From assembly GCF_002873455.1 (NCBI RefSeq), contig NZ_MCUN01000018.1, forward strand, positions 62,001 through 126,000: 64,000 nt of DNA. The letters are read 5' to 3'. A program made the position numbers and the translations under genes. Source of the stretch: Vibrio splendidus. GTDB taxonomy: Bacteria > Pseudomonadota > Gammaproteobacteria > Enterobacterales > Vibrionaceae. The notes under the pieces were generated by a model. The model had not been told where the DNA came from and did not search any database. It saw nothing but the letters and a program-made list of their open reading frames with translations. Shown here one piece after another: positions 37,019 to 46,899 of the stretch (the stretch's first letter is position 1; every line of letters starts with the position of its first letter).

Positions 37019-39073
37019 ATGAATATCATGTCTGAGAGATCTCTTTTGATTCGCAAACCTCTTTTGGTTCGTAAACCCCTTTCGATCGCAGTCGCTGCTA
37101 TTTGTACTTCACTTTCGGCTAACGTGTTAGCGCAAGAAGAACCGCAAGCTACAGATGAGCAAATGGTTGTTACGGCAACTCGTACTGAAATGGCACTAAA
37201 ACAAGCGCCAGCTTCAATGTCGGTGATCACCGCTCAAGACATCGAAGACAGTCCTGGTATTACCTTGGCTGACATCGTTGCAGAATCAACCAGTGTCGAA
37301 TCTGACTTTGATAGCACACGTGCTGGCCGTCAGATGATCTCTATTCGTGGTATGGATTCAGACTACACACTTATCATGGTGAATGGTCGTCGCCTTAGCT
37401 CGGCGAGTGCCATCATCCGTGGTAACGACTTCGACCTATCGACTATTCCTGCTGATTCAATTGAACGCGTTGAAATCATCCGTGGCCCAATGTCTGCACT
37501 TTACGGCTCCGATGGCATGGGTGGTACAATCAACATCATCACCAAGGCTCCTGAAAACGATTGGAGCTCTACGTTAAGCATGGACACTTCATCGCCGTTA
37601 GACGGTGATGGTGGAGAACAGTACTCGATGGGCTTCACTACCTCTGGTGCTCTAATTGAAGATGAATTGTTTGCACGCGTTTCTGTGAACCAAACTAGTC
37701 GTAATGCATGGCAACCATACTCTGGTACACACAGCTCCGGATACGATCGCTCAGATGTTACCGCTTTAGAAGAACGTGACACACTAAGCTTACTCGCAAG
37801 CCTGACTTGGAATGCGACAGACAACCAAACCATCGATTTCGATTTTGGTTACAGTGACGACGAACGTGAATCATCTGCAGAAAACGTATCGTCTGTTATT
37901 GAATCTGACACGCGAGTAGTGCGTCAGAGCCAAGCGATTACGCACAGTGGCTTTTGGATCTGGGGTGATACACAAGTTCGCTACTCACGTGAAAACGTGA
38001 CAGATAATGATGCTGCGGATTCTGACACTAATTACAGCAGTGACGTTGAAGAGTTAACTCAGATAGTAGAAGCATCAGCGACGACTTATCTTGGTGAGAA
38101 TCATACCGTAACGTTTGGTATGGACTACCAGTTAAGTGAATTAACCAACAAAGAAAATCTCGTTAATGGAACATCAGAAGCGTATCAAGGAGCGTTATTT
38201 GTTCAAGACCAATGGCTGATGACTGAGCAACTAACAGCAACCATCGGTGGTCGTTTAGATAAGCACGAATTGTACGGTGAAGAGTTCAGCCCGCGTGTGT
38301 ATTTGGTGCACCAAACAACGAATGATCTGATAATTAAGGGTGGCGTGGGTAAAGCATTTAAAGCGCCAACTTTGACGCAAAATCAAGCGGATTACCAAGT
38401 TAATAGCTGTAAGGGAGCTTGTGACTTATATGGCAACGAAGATCTTAAGCCTGAAACAAGCTGGAACTATGAGATTGCCGCAATATACAGCCAACCTCGT
38501 TGGAATGTCGAAGGTGCCTTGTTCCGTAATGAAATTAACGACCTTATTGACCGTGACGAAACCTACTGCGAGAACGGCGGAATGTTTGAATCGGGTAAAG
38601 GGTGTGCCGATAGTTCTAGCTCAACTGGCTACGTGAAAGGCAAACGTACTTATACCAATGTGTCTGAGGCTGTGGTTCAAGGTGCTGAGCTTACTGGCCA
38701 ATTCCAAATAACGGATGAATGGGGTGTATCTGGTAACTACACGTTCTTAGACACTGAAGATAAGTCTACCGGTGAAGAACTGCTTGAGCGTTACAAGCAT
38801 TCAGGTTTAGTTAAACTGAACTGGAGCCCAACTTACGACCTGAACACGTTTATTAGTGCGCGTTACCGTGGTGAGCGCAATATCGAAACTGATTTAACTC
38901 AAGATGCATACACTACGCTAAATATTGGTGGGGTATACAACATTAATGATTCGGTTAGAGTGCGCGCAGGCATTACTAACTTGACGGACGAAGCGGTATC
39001 GCAAGAACTAGAGAGCATGGGCTATGTTGAAGAGCCACGTACTTACTACGTAGGTATGACTGCGGACTTCTAA
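37019..39073 (+). CDS. TonB-dependent outer-membrane receptor (siderophore type)
   Basis: An outer-membrane active transporter of about 684 residues, likely for a ferric siderophore. A signal peptide ends at ANVLAQEE, followed by a TonB-box-like EQMVVTAT, a plug domain (SMSVITAQDIEDSPG, RGMDSDYTLIMVNGRR, ADSIERVEIIRGPMSALYG, GGTINIIT) and a beta-barrel ending in phenylalanine (YYVGMTADF). The plug resembles the FepA/CirA/IrgA group. ATGs at 37019 and 37028 are both possible; the upstream ATG at 36977 falls before the Fur-like site and is unlikely. The Fur-like site and LysR neighbour support an iron role; the ligand is not identifiable. Confidence 0.88.
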   Translation: MNIMSERSLLIRKPLLVRKPLSIAVAAICTSLSANVLAQEEPQATDEQMVVTATRTEMALKQAPASMSVITAQDIEDSPGITLADIVAESTSVESDFDSTRAGRQMISIRGMDSDYTLIMVNGRRLSSASAIIRGNDFDLSTIPADSIERVEIIRGPMSALYGSDGMGGTINIITKAPENDWSSTLSMDTSSPLDGDGGEQYSMGFTTSGALIEDELFARVSVNQTSRNAWQPYSGTHSSGYDRSDVTALEERDTLSLLASLTWNATDNQTIDFDFGYSDDERESSAENVSSVIESDTRVVRQSQAITHSGFWIWGDTQVRYSRENVTDNDAADSDTNYSSDVEELTQIVEASATTYLGENHTVTFGMDYQLSELTNKENLVNGTSEAYQGALFVQDQWLMTEQLTATIGGRLDKHELYGEEFSPRVYLVHQTTNDLIIKGGVGKAFKAPTLTQNQADYQVNSCKGACDLYGNEDLKPETSWNYEIAAIYSQPRWNVEGALFRNEINDLIDRDETYCENGGMFESGKGCADSSSSTGYVKGKRTYTNVSEAVVQGAELTGQFQITDEWGVSGNYTFLDTEDKSTGEELLERYKHSGLVKLNWSPTYDLNTFISARYRGERNIETDLTQDAYTTLNIGGVYNINDSVRVRAGITNLTDEAVSQELESMGYVEEPRTYYVGMTADF

Positions 39074-39104
39074 TACCGCTAGTTCAGTAACCGATAGCTT
39101 GATA

Positions 39105-39165
39105 CAAAAGAACCCACACTAGCCGAGCCTCTATAAGGAGAGCGGCGAGTGTGGGTTCTTTTTTG
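39105..39165 (+). terminator. Rho-independent terminator of the receptor gene
   Basis: AAAAGAACCCACACT and AGTGTGGGTTCTTTTTT form a long stem around an inner GCCG/CGGC pairing, 30 bp after the stop. Confidence 0.88.
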
Positions 39166-39204
39166 ATCTATAGGTTTGGCTTAACGCGTTGTGTATCTAT
39201 TAAT

Positions 39205-39972
39205 TTAGATTTTCACACATGTGATCAGCGCATTGCCAGACTGAGTATCCCAAGGTATCAGCTTATCGTAATCGTGCTCAAAAATATGAACCTCAAAGTA
39301 GGGCTTCAATATCTCAATGAGCTCCTTAAACGAGAATGCCACCATCGGGTGTTCATCATTCCAAACTTGTGTCTCACCGGATGTTGTCTTTTCGATACTG
39401 AGTTTTAACGCCTGCTTGTCACCCTTGCCAGAATAATACCAGCCTGAGCTGAACGTGAAATCATCTTGTTCAAGATTGGTGGTGTGACGAACAAAAAGAT
39501 CATTGTTGATCTTGTCTTTATCCACCACATTAAAACAGAAAATCCCATCTGGTTTTAAAGCGCGATGTACGCTCTCAACACATTCTTTTAGCTTCTCGAA
39601 ACCATCGTTGTAATGGATTGAGTATAAGAAGCAGGTGATCAAATCCAGAGGTTCTGCCACTTCAAAACTGCTCATGTTTTGCACCGAGAAATTGGCTTCG
39701 GGGCAGCGAACCTGAGCGATGTCTAGCATTGGCGCGTTGAGGTCGAGTCCATTACTTTGGTAACCAAAATCAATAAAGTGACGAACGTGTGGACCAGTGC
39801 CACAAGCTAAGTCGAGGTGAGTCTTTCCACCATTTCCGAAAATTTGATGTAGCCTACGTACGCAGTTGCTTTGCGCTTGATAGTCAATATCAACACACAT
39901 TAAATCGTAGTAACCGGATAGATCGGTATAAAGTGCGTTGGAAGAAATAGTAGCTGACATATTGGCGGACAT
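39205..39972 (-). CDS. Class I SAM-dependent methyltransferase
   Basis: A 255-residue cytoplasmic methyltransferase. Motif I is THLDLACGTGPHVRHFIDFG and the strand-2 acidic end is GLDLNAPML; LDLITCFLYSIHY and ALKPDGIFCFNVVD follow in the usual positions. It resembles small-molecule methyltransferases of the Methyltransf_25 type; the substrate is unknown. ATGs at 39972 and 39960 are both usable. It is monocistronic and convergent with the receptor gene. Confidence 0.82.
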   Translation of the reverse strand: MSANMSATISSNALYTDLSGYYDLMCVDIDYQAQSNCVRRLHQIFGNGGKTHLDLACGTGPHVRHFIDFGYQSNGLDLNAPMLDIAQVRCPEANFSVQNMSSFEVAEPLDLITCFLYSIHYNDGFEKLKECVESVHRALKPDGIFCFNVVDKDKINNDLFVRHTTNLEQDDFTFSSGWYYSGKGDKQALKLSIEKTTSGETQVWNDEHPMVAFSFKELIEILKPYFEVHIFEHDYDKLIPWDTQSGNALITCVKI

Positions 39973-40266
39973 AAGTGCCTACAGCGTTAGCTGATAGAAT
40001 TAAGGTGGCGCATCATATACCGAAATGTCGAAATCGCAATCAAATATTCGATTAAGTCATCTGCTTTGATTTTCCGGTGGCTGCACTTGAATTTTAAGTC
40101 TCTTCACTTTAATTCTCGTGGTTGTACTTTAATTATAGGAACTGTGCTCAGTTCATGCAGTAGCCGACTCATTTAGCGCTAGCTTGAAAGGCGTTGGATT
40201 ACTAAGGATAGCTGGTGGGTTATGCACGAGACCGAATGGATTATAGAAAGTACAAGAGGACTACGA

Positions 40267-41562
40267 TCAAGCTAGTACTTCATCGCAAACCAGATCATCG
40301 TTGATCGATACTTGGTTTTTACCACTTGCTTTCGCACGATATAGTGCATCATCAGTCATACGAATAAGAGTATTAATAGTGTTGTCAGAGTCGCACACGC
40401 ACTGGTTGGTAACGCCAATACTCACGCTCGTTGTAAAAGCGCGTCGATTAATGCCAAAGAAGGTATGCTGACTGAAGGTGTGGCAGATTCGCTCGCCAAT
40501 GATTTTGGTATGAGCAGATTTCGCTTTTGGAATGAACACAATAAACTCCTCGCCACCCCAACGTCCAACTATGCCACCTAACAACTCAACGTGAGTTTTA
40601 ATTGTGTCTGCTAATTGTATAATGACCGTGTCACCAACTGCATGTCCAAATCGATCGTTAATCGATTTGAAGTCATCAATATCAATCAACATACATGACA
40701 TCTCCATATGTTGATTAACCGGCTTCTTGAACCAATCGTAAATAGCGCGGCGATTGAACACATGCGTTAAGTCATCATGCATCGCTCGATGCAGTAACTC
40801 CCTTTCTAGTAATACTTTATCAGTGACTTCTTCAAGGATAACTTGAATGGCGTCTTCACCTTCCCAGTTAATCACGTTGTCATAAAGGTTGAAGTATTTG
40901 TGGGTGCCATCAAAGCATTGGTTAGCCACCACGGAACTAAAGTTGGGTGTATTGCCATTGAGAATGTTCTCGCAGCGTCTGATTGCCGCTGAACGCTGAT
41001 CCTCAGGTACGATGGATAGGATGGAGTCCATCGCTAGCACTTGCTCAATAGAGTCCGCACCTTGTTGCTCAACCCATGTTTGGTTAACCATAATAGGTCT
41101 GAAGCTTCTGTGGATTAAGATACCTTGTTTCGATGTGCTAAGTAGCTTACGGTACATGCGATCTGTTTCGTTACTTTTTCGCTGATCTTCGACTACGGAT
41201 GTGATGTCGATGATAGTGACTTGGAGGGCGGGTTTTCCATTGAGTTCAATAATGTGCGACAGGCAGAAAATTGAGATGTTGCGGCCACTGGCTGGAATAT
41301 CGGTGTACAACTTTCCTTTTTTGAATTCACCTTTTATTGCTTCTAAGTAACGTTTCTTGGCTAACCCTTGGTAACTGTCAGGAACTAGCGCATAAACAAA
41401 TTCAACGTTCAATAGCAGCTCTTCGCGGGTTCGGTAACCAAAGATCTGAGCTATCTCGTTGTCGACCTCAATAATTCGGTGATCTTGCAGCGTCATGCAT
41501 CCTTGTGCGGAGTCGAAGTTCTGGCAGGGGTTCGTAGTGGTTAAATCTAATTGAATGCTCAT
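40267..41562 (-). CDS. Diguanylate cyclase with two PAS-like domains
   Basis: A 431-residue cytoplasmic protein predicted to make cyclic di-GMP. Residues about 15-125 and 140-255 are PAS-like, the first with MTLQDHRIIEVDNEIAQIFG. The GGDEF domain follows: HDDLTHVFNRRAIYDWF, LIDIDDFKSINDRFGHAVGD and the active-site GGEEF at about 336-340. The RxxD inhibitory site is absent. There is no membrane segment, so it senses an intracellular signal. It is monocistronic. Confidence 0.92.
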   Translation of the reverse strand: MSIQLDLTTTNPCQNFDSAQGCMTLQDHRIIEVDNEIAQIFGYRTREELLLNVEFVYALVPDSYQGLAKKRYLEAIKGEFKKGKLYTDIPASGRNISIFCLSHIIELNGKPALQVTIIDITSVVEDQRKSNETDRMYRKLLSTSKQGILIHRSFRPIMVNQTWVEQQGADSIEQVLAMDSILSIVPEDQRSAAIRRCENILNGNTPNFSSVVANQCFDGTHKYFNLYDNVINWEGEDAIQVILEEVTDKVLLERELLHRAMHDDLTHVFNRRAIYDWFKKPVNQHMEMSCMLIDIDDFKSINDRFGHAVGDTVIIQLADTIKTHVELLGGIVGRWGGEEFIVFIPKAKSAHTKIIGERICHTFSQHTFFGINRRAFTTSVSIGVTNQCVCDSDNTINTLIRMTDDALYRAKASGKNQVSINDDLVCDEVLA

Positions 41563-41817
41563 ATCGACTTGGCTACTTATTCGCTAAATTGAAACAGGTG
41601 TATTTCCTCGGCGTAGCGACCACACAGGCACTGTGGAACACTTTTATGAAGAGACTAGATAAGAAAAATATGCTATCTAGGTAAGATCAGTATGGCATTT
41701 ATAATTTCATAATTAATCGTTAATTTTACTGATTCAAACCGAGTTAAAAAAAACAATTCAGGAAGTAGATCAGTAACTCAAGCTAAATGAGTGAGCTAAA
41801 CAAGGAAAGTTAAGACA

Positions 41818-42342
41818 ATGAAACGAGCAACAACCACAAAAAGCTTTATAGAAAACGGGACAGTATTGGAAAGCAGCGTATCAATAAAAATTAAACTTGA
41901 TGATTTGTCGGGCGGGGAAGTCGTTGAATTGCTTGAAGAACACCTTGCCGATATGTATGCCACCTCACCAGCTGAAAGCGTTCATGCATTGGATCTGAAT
42001 GGGCTAAAGTCGCCAGAGATTACCTTTTTTAGCGCTTGGAAAGACAGTCGACTACTTGGGTGCGTTGCGATTAAAGAGCTTGATACACAACATGCTGAAC
42101 TTAAATCGATGAGAACCTCGCAGTTTGCTCGAAAATCAGGTGTTGCTAGCCAACTTTTACAACATGTATTAGATACCGCAGCCGTTCGTCAGTATAAAAC
42201 CATCAGTTTAGAGACGGGCTCAGAAGATTATTTTAAGCCAGCGCGCAACCTGTATGAGAAATTTGGCTTTGGATACTGTGAACCATTTGCTGACTATGTG
42301 TTGGATCCGCACAGCCAGTTCATGAGTATTGAGTTGCGTTAG
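41818..42342 (+). CDS. GNAT-family N-acetyltransferase
   Basis: A 174-residue acetyltransferase. The GNAT core begins near residue 22; ELKSMRTSQFARKSGVASQLL contains the acetyl-CoA pyrophosphate loop (R-K-S-G-V-A, matching Q/RxxGxG/A), followed by ISLETGSEDYFKPARNLYEKFGF, the typical C-terminal strand-helix pattern. The N-terminal 20 residues are an extension not needed for the fold. The substrate is unknown. It is monocistronic. Confidence 0.85.
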   Translation: MKRATTTKSFIENGTVLESSVSIKIKLDDLSGGEVVELLEEHLADMYATSPAESVHALDLNGLKSPEITFFSAWKDSRLLGCVAIKELDTQHAELKSMRTSQFARKSGVASQLLQHVLDTAAVRQYKTISLETGSEDYFKPARNLYEKFGFGYCEPFADYVLDPHSQFMSIELR

Positions 42343-42375
42343 ATGCGGTCGAAATTGTAGATCGGAGTAAAAGAA

Positions 42376-42416
42376 AGATTCCCTATCACGTTCGTTCTTG
42401 TAAGTAAGAGGGATGC
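42376..42416 (+). repeat. Dispersed intergenic repeat, copy B (degenerate)
   Basis: AGATTCCCTATCACGTTCGT and the following bases match the left half of copies A and C closely; the right end (AGAGGGATGC) is diverged, so the hairpin is weaker. Confidence 0.65.
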
Positions 42417-42488
42417 TATTTTTTCAACCTAATAACACTTGGGTGGCGGTCTATATACCGTGTTTTAGCTCGGGGTTAGGCTGGCTTG

Positions 42489-42521
42489 AAAAAAAAAGGT
42501 TGCTGTGAGCAACCTTTTTTA
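42489..42521. terminator. Bidirectional terminator
   Basis: AAAAAAAAGGTTGCT and AGCAACCTTTTTT pair between the GNAT gene and the convergent protease gene, with A and T runs on both sides. Confidence 0.88.
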
Positions 42522-42557
42522 TTTGTGAATCAATGGCTAACGATAATGGATAAAGCG

Positions 42558-44276
42558 TTAGCGTGTTTCTAGTTCTGCAAATATCGCTTCGGCATCTACT
42601 ACGCTGCCTGAGATAGAAAGGGTACTGAAAGGAACCAAATCCTCTGGGCTTGATGGCTTTTTAACAAGCAGCTCTGGGTAGATTTTGGACTCACTCATTA
42701 ACATCGCTTTCAAGTCTTTGACTGACAAATCTGGGTAGCGTGACCAAACCAATGCTGCTACACCGGAAACCACAGGAGCAGCCATACTTGTGCCACTTTT
42801 CGAACCGTAAGTATTCCCCGGAGTGGTTGATAGAATACGGTACCCTGGTGCAAATACATCAACCGATTTCTGGCCGAAGTTACTGAAGCTAGCTACTAAG
42901 GTTTCGTCTGCGTATTTCGCTGATGCGCCCACATCTAACCACGTTGAAATAGGCTTTGAGCGGTAGTGCTTAGCGTAGCGGTTTGGAAAGCTTGGTTTGA
43001 CGTCGTTATCGTTACGGCTGTTCCCCGCAGAGTGAACAATTAGCACACCTTTACGCGCTGCATAGCGAAAAGCGTGATCGACGATGTATTTACGTGGTGA
43101 GTAGCTTTTACCAAAGCTCATATTGATGATCTTCGCGCCATTATCGACGGCGTAACGCACCGCATTGGCAATATCTTTGTCTCGCTCATCGCCATTTGGC
43201 ACCATACGTACAGCCATGATTTGAGCATGATCTGCCACACCATCAATACCCACTGAGTTGTTACGCTCCGCAGCGATGATTCCAGCAACATGTGTACCGT
43301 GCGATCCAACAGGGCCTTTCACATCGTTGTTACCATAGCCTTTTTCCCAAGGGTTAGAAATGTCGTCCCAAACAATATCGCCACGTGTATCAAGATCTAA
43401 GTTAAGGTGGAAATCTAGAGAGTCTTGATAACGGTTACGACGTGATTCCAGATATTCAAATGAATACCATGAATCAAACACACTCAAAAGCCCTTCGGCA
43501 GCTGTAACAACGCTAGCGTTCTCGCTATCTAATAGTGTTTTCAGACCGTTAGTAGAAAAGTCTTTTTGATCGACGAATTGAAGAATCTCTTCTTTGTATT
43601 CATTGGCTTGTTCAGTTGCTGTCGTTACGCGATTCAACGCGTCTTGGTCATCTTTTAGAGACGACAAGTAATCGGATTCAACGTCTTGATAATACTTGCG
43701 TTTCTTACGCGGAATCCAATGTCCATTTTCTTTTAATTGGAGGTACTTTTTGTATTCTCTGGTGACCTCTAATGTATCTTGATCAACGTTAATTCCTAGC
43801 GAGTTGCCAAGAAAGTTCCAGCCGTGGACATCGTCGATGTACCCATTGCGGTCATCATCAATGCCATTGTCTGGAATTTCGTTTTTGTTGGTCCAAAGTT
43901 TATTTTTTAGGTCTTCATGTTCAACGTCAACACCCGAATCAAGAACGGCAACGATAACAGGCTGTGGCATAAGAGGAGGTATTAGGTAGTCATACACAAT
44001 ATCTGAACCCACGCCCTGAAGTCTTGTGTAGCTCGCCGATAAGTTAAACCAATCGCCGCGTTGTTCATCTGCGTTACTCATCATTCTCATAGAGAAGAAT
44101 GAAGGTTGAATGGTTTCTCGTGAGTAATCCTCAACAATCGTGCCTTTTACATCTTGAATGAAAGGTGAGTTGACGGGTTGCGGCTCTAGGTTGGTTTCAT
44201 TGAGAGCCGAAGCTGATACATGAGCCGAAGCCAAAATAGCTAGGGTTATGGTGGTAAGTCTGTGTCCGTGATTCAT
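42558..44276 (-). CDS. Secreted subtilisin-like serine protease (S8) with large insertion
   Basis: A 572-residue exported protease with a signal peptide (residues 1-24, ending HVSASA). The catalytic triad is complete: Asp113 in VIAVLDSGVD, His329 in GSHGTHVAG, Ser497 in GTSMAAP. The Asp-to-His distance is 216 residues, far more than the 30-60 usual in subtilisins; a charged, Lys/Glu-rich, probably helical insertion occupies about residues 160-300. A calcium-binding-like DNGIDDDRNGYIDD loop follows Asp113. There is no obvious C-terminal sorting domain. It is monocistronic; the target is unknown. Confidence 0.92.
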   Translation of the reverse strand: MNHGHRLTTITLAILASAHVSASALNETNLEPQPVNSPFIQDVKGTIVEDYSRETIQPSFFSMRMMSNADEQRGDWFNLSASYTRLQGVGSDIVYDYLIPPLMPQPVIVAVLDSGVDVEHEDLKNKLWTNKNEIPDNGIDDDRNGYIDDVHGWNFLGNSLGINVDQDTLEVTREYKKYLQLKENGHWIPRKKRKYYQDVESDYLSSLKDDQDALNRVTTATEQANEYKEEILQFVDQKDFSTNGLKTLLDSENASVVTAAEGLLSVFDSWYSFEYLESRRNRYQDSLDFHLNLDLDTRGDIVWDDISNPWEKGYGNNDVKGPVGSHGTHVAGIIAAERNNSVGIDGVADHAQIMAVRMVPNGDERDKDIANAVRYAVDNGAKIINMSFGKSYSPRKYIVDHAFRYAARKGVLIVHSAGNSRNDNDVKPSFPNRYAKHYRSKPISTWLDVGASAKYADETLVASFSNFGQKSVDVFAPGYRILSTTPGNTYGSKSGTSMAAPVVSGVAALVWSRYPDLSVKDLKAMLMSESKIYPELLVKKPSSPEDLVPFSTLSISGSVVDAEAIFAELETR

Positions 44277-44777
44277 CTGTGTGCATCCTTATCATTTTGC
44301 GACTAAATAGTTGTGCGACGAGAACTGACTCCTTCGAAAAGAGGTTTGCAGAACACGTAGTAAGTCAGTTATGTGAGAGGGAAATTCCCGCTCAAAAAGT
44401 AGTCAAAAGATAATATGCAATCAGACTTCTATCATTCATTTGATCAATGAAATGGTAGGAAGATCTCACTGTGATCGATTTTTAAGCCTCAAAGTTTGAG
44501 CGAAATTCTATTAATAAAATCAATATTTATAAAATTTATATTGAAAATTAAAGGCCTTTAAAATCAATTGATTAGTTTGTTAATTATTAAAACTGAGTGT
44601 GGGGCGATTAGTTTCGGTTGGGGTTGAACTGCGCGTCTGCTCTTCGTCTTTGGCTACTCAAATTGCCCAAAGCACACGAAACGTGTCATTGATAAACAAC
44701 AGATTCACTTGTTAACAATTTGATAAATTTGCAGTATTGTTCCAATTATTACCGTCACTACTTTACAGAACTTTTTC
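44277..44777. other. AT-rich divergent promoter region
   Basis: About 500 bp between the protease and exporter genes with no gene or clear repeat. It must hold both promoters; no site is strong enough to name. Confidence 0.5.
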
Positions 44778-45374
44778 ATGACGACTTATTTTGCTGGTTT
44801 TTCCCTTGGGCTTTCGCTGATTCTTGCAATCGGTTCTCAAAATGCGTTCGTTTTAAAGCAAGGGCTTAAGAACCAACACGTATTGGCAGTTTGCGCTGTA
44901 TGTGCCATTTCAGATGCCTTACTCATTAGCTTTGGCGTGACGGGCTTTGGTGCAATCGTTAAGCAGTTCCCACAAATAGAGCAGTTCGCCCGTTATGGTG
45001 GGGCGGTCTTTTTGGGTGTCTATTCATTCTTAAGCTTCCGTTCAGCATTTACTGAAAACCACGCCTTAGAAGCGACTTCTGAAACGAAAGACTCGCTAAC
45101 CAAAGCAATTGCGATGTGTTTGGCGTTTACTTGGCTTAATCCGCATGAGTATTTGGATACTGTGGTATTGCTGGGTTCTATCTCAACGCAATATCAACCT
45201 AATCAAATGTTGTTTGGCGCAGGTGCCGTATCGGCTTCATTCGTGTTCTTCTTTTCACTTGGATATGGCGCACGTTTCTTGGCTCCAATGTTTAAGAACC
45301 CTAGGGCGTGGAAGGTGTTGGAATTTGTCGTTGGTGTGATCATGGCATCTATCGCAATATCTTTGATCGTTTAA
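44778..45374 (+). CDS. LysE/ArgO-family amino-acid exporter
   Basis: A 198-residue inner-membrane exporter with six predicted helices. The opening FAGFSLGLSLILAIGSQNAF is the LysE/ArgO signature, and LAFTWLNPHEYLDTVVLLGS contains the conserved NPH/YLDT element of this family. The relatives ArgO and LysE export arginine or lysine; the exact substrate here is inferred from family only. It is monocistronic. Confidence 0.92.
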   Translation: MTTYFAGFSLGLSLILAIGSQNAFVLKQGLKNQHVLAVCAVCAISDALLISFGVTGFGAIVKQFPQIEQFARYGGAVFLGVYSFLSFRSAFTENHALEATSETKDSLTKAIAMCLAFTWLNPHEYLDTVVLLGSISTQYQPNQMLFGAGAVSASFVFFFSLGYGARFLAPMFKNPRAWKVLEFVVGVIMASIAISLIV

Positions 45375-45433
45375 CTACTACTCTTGCACAGTGCGTCAGT
45401 GATTAAAGAGGGCTCAGGTTTTACGTGCTTTAA

Positions 45434-45577
45434 GGTTTCCCGAAATTACAGAAGTGGCAAGCCGCGCCGATCGAATCTGGATTGATCGATAAAACCGTTC
45501 CTGCGGACTTTATTGAGAAGTTCAGCGGCTTCTATTTAACGAATAACTACTTGGCAAGTCTCGCTGAGGCTTGTTAA
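45434..45577 (+). pseudogene. Unidentified C-terminal gene remnant
   Basis: A 47-codon open segment reading GFPKLQKWQAAPIESGLIDK and on through ADFIEKFSGFYL to a TAA, with an in-frame stop directly before it (45431-45433) and no start or ribosome site. The composition is protein-like, and the FPKLQKWQ opening faintly recalls glutathione S-transferase C-terminal domains, but I cannot assign a family. Confidence 0.4.
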
Positions 45578-46083
45578 TAATATAGAATAAGTTGAAATAT
45601 ATTTTAATGGTAGGCCGTTCTAAATAATTCCATTCAAAAAATAAATTCATTCTGCCCTTATATTTTTCACCAGAGAGAGGGACCTATAGGGTAAGTTTTT
45701 ATATTTGGGCGTGAAAATTTAGGTTGTTTCTTAGAACTGGTAACAATCAAGCCAGTATTCTAATGAATTGATTTTAATGAAGTTAATTATAATTATGTTA
45801 AGATTTACTACCAAGTTTATACTTGTTTTGGTACTCGTTCCTCCTCGAAAAATATACCCGTCTCATAAATAAGACTTGATTAAATATCTATGAATGTTCG
45901 TTTGATGACCTGAAAATCTTGTGGTACTTTCTCATTCGCTCCGTAAATGAACAGTGTTTTATTATTCGCTAGGAGCTGCTTATATGATTTATTTTAAACA
46001 GTAACGCAACATTTTGAATGGTGTCGGATAACTATTTCCGATTGGTCAACGTTACTACAGGACAAACTAAAAAGGGTATTTTC
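45578..46083. other. AT-rich intergenic stretch before the beta-barrel gene
   Basis: About 500 bp with no convincing gene. The upstream extension of the beta-barrel frame (from 46018) is not coding by ribosome-site evidence. Confidence 0.5.
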
Positions 46084-46665
46084 ATGCTTAAATCAACATT
46101 TCTATTGGGCCTAATTGGCTTGGTTTCACTTCCTACTTTTGCTGCTGGTATTGAAGGCGGTCCATACATTGGTGCTGGCCTTGGCGTATATCAAGATTCA
46201 GACACTGATGGTGGTGCCAATTTAGACGCGGAAAGCATGGGATACAGCCTTTACGGTGGTTACCAGTTCAACCGTATCGTAGGCATCGAGCTTGGTTACA
46301 CGGATTACGCTGACTACGAACTATTGGGTAAAAAGAAGCTTTCGCCAACATCTTTGTCTGTTGCTGCTAATGTTGGCTACACTTTCGACAATTCAATTCG
46401 CCCGTTTGTAACAGCAGGTTTGAGCTATGTTGATCTGAACTCTAGTAACGGCGCTTACTATGGCGACGATTCGGGTACAGGCTTCCATTTTGGTATTGGT
46501 GTTGAATACACGCCTGTAGAAAACCTAACACTTCGTCTGATCTCGCAAGCAGATGCTGTGAATATTGAAACTTACACCTACAGTTTCAATGGCAACAAAC
46601 TCCGTACAAGTAGCAGAGATGTAGCGTTTAGCACAGTAACATTGGGTGCTTCTTACAATTTCTAA
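46084..46665 (+). CDS. Small outer-membrane beta-barrel protein (OmpA-like N-terminal domain)
   Basis: A 193-residue protein with a signal peptide (residues 1-20, ending TFAAG) and an eight-strand-type barrel: YIGAGLGVYQDSD, YSLYGGYQFNRIVGIELGYT, ANVGYTFDNSIRPFVTAGLS and a C-terminal phenylalanine (LGASYNF), the standard outer-membrane insertion signal. It has no peptidoglycan-binding domain. The ATG at 46084 follows AAAGGG; a frame extending to 46018 has no ribosome site and would hide the signal peptide. The role is unknown. Confidence 0.88.
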   Translation: MLKSTFLLGLIGLVSLPTFAAGIEGGPYIGAGLGVYQDSDTDGGANLDAESMGYSLYGGYQFNRIVGIELGYTDYADYELLGKKKLSPTSLSVAANVGYTFDNSIRPFVTAGLSYVDLNSSNGAYYGDDSGTGFHFGIGVEYTPVENLTLRLISQADAVNIETYTYSFNGNKLRTSSRDVAFSTVTLGASYNF

Positions 46666-46708
46666 TGACCTCTGCAAAATAGTTTACCGCTAGTATTCGT
46701 GGACACCT

Positions 46709-46740
46709 AAAAACCGCTCTAACTTTGAGCGGTTTTTTTA
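46709..46740 (+). terminator. Rho-independent terminator of the beta-barrel gene
   Basis: AAAAACCGCTC and GAGCGGTTTTTTT pair across a short loop, about 45 bp after the stop. Confidence 0.9.
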
Positions 46741-46899
46741 TGTCAAAAATAACGATTGGTCAGCTTCTGAACTAGGTTGGCACAAAACCCTAATTTAGTT
46801 AGTTTTCACAAGCTTATAAAAGGGAATTGTGAGAACTATTTTGGTAGTTGATAGGTATTTTGGTAAATTAGAAGTATTACCGACTTCCAGTGAGCAGCA

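Noticed and set aside
46018..46083. N-terminal extension of the beta-barrel protein
   Set aside because: The internal ATG at 46084 has the ribosome site and begins a proper signal peptide.
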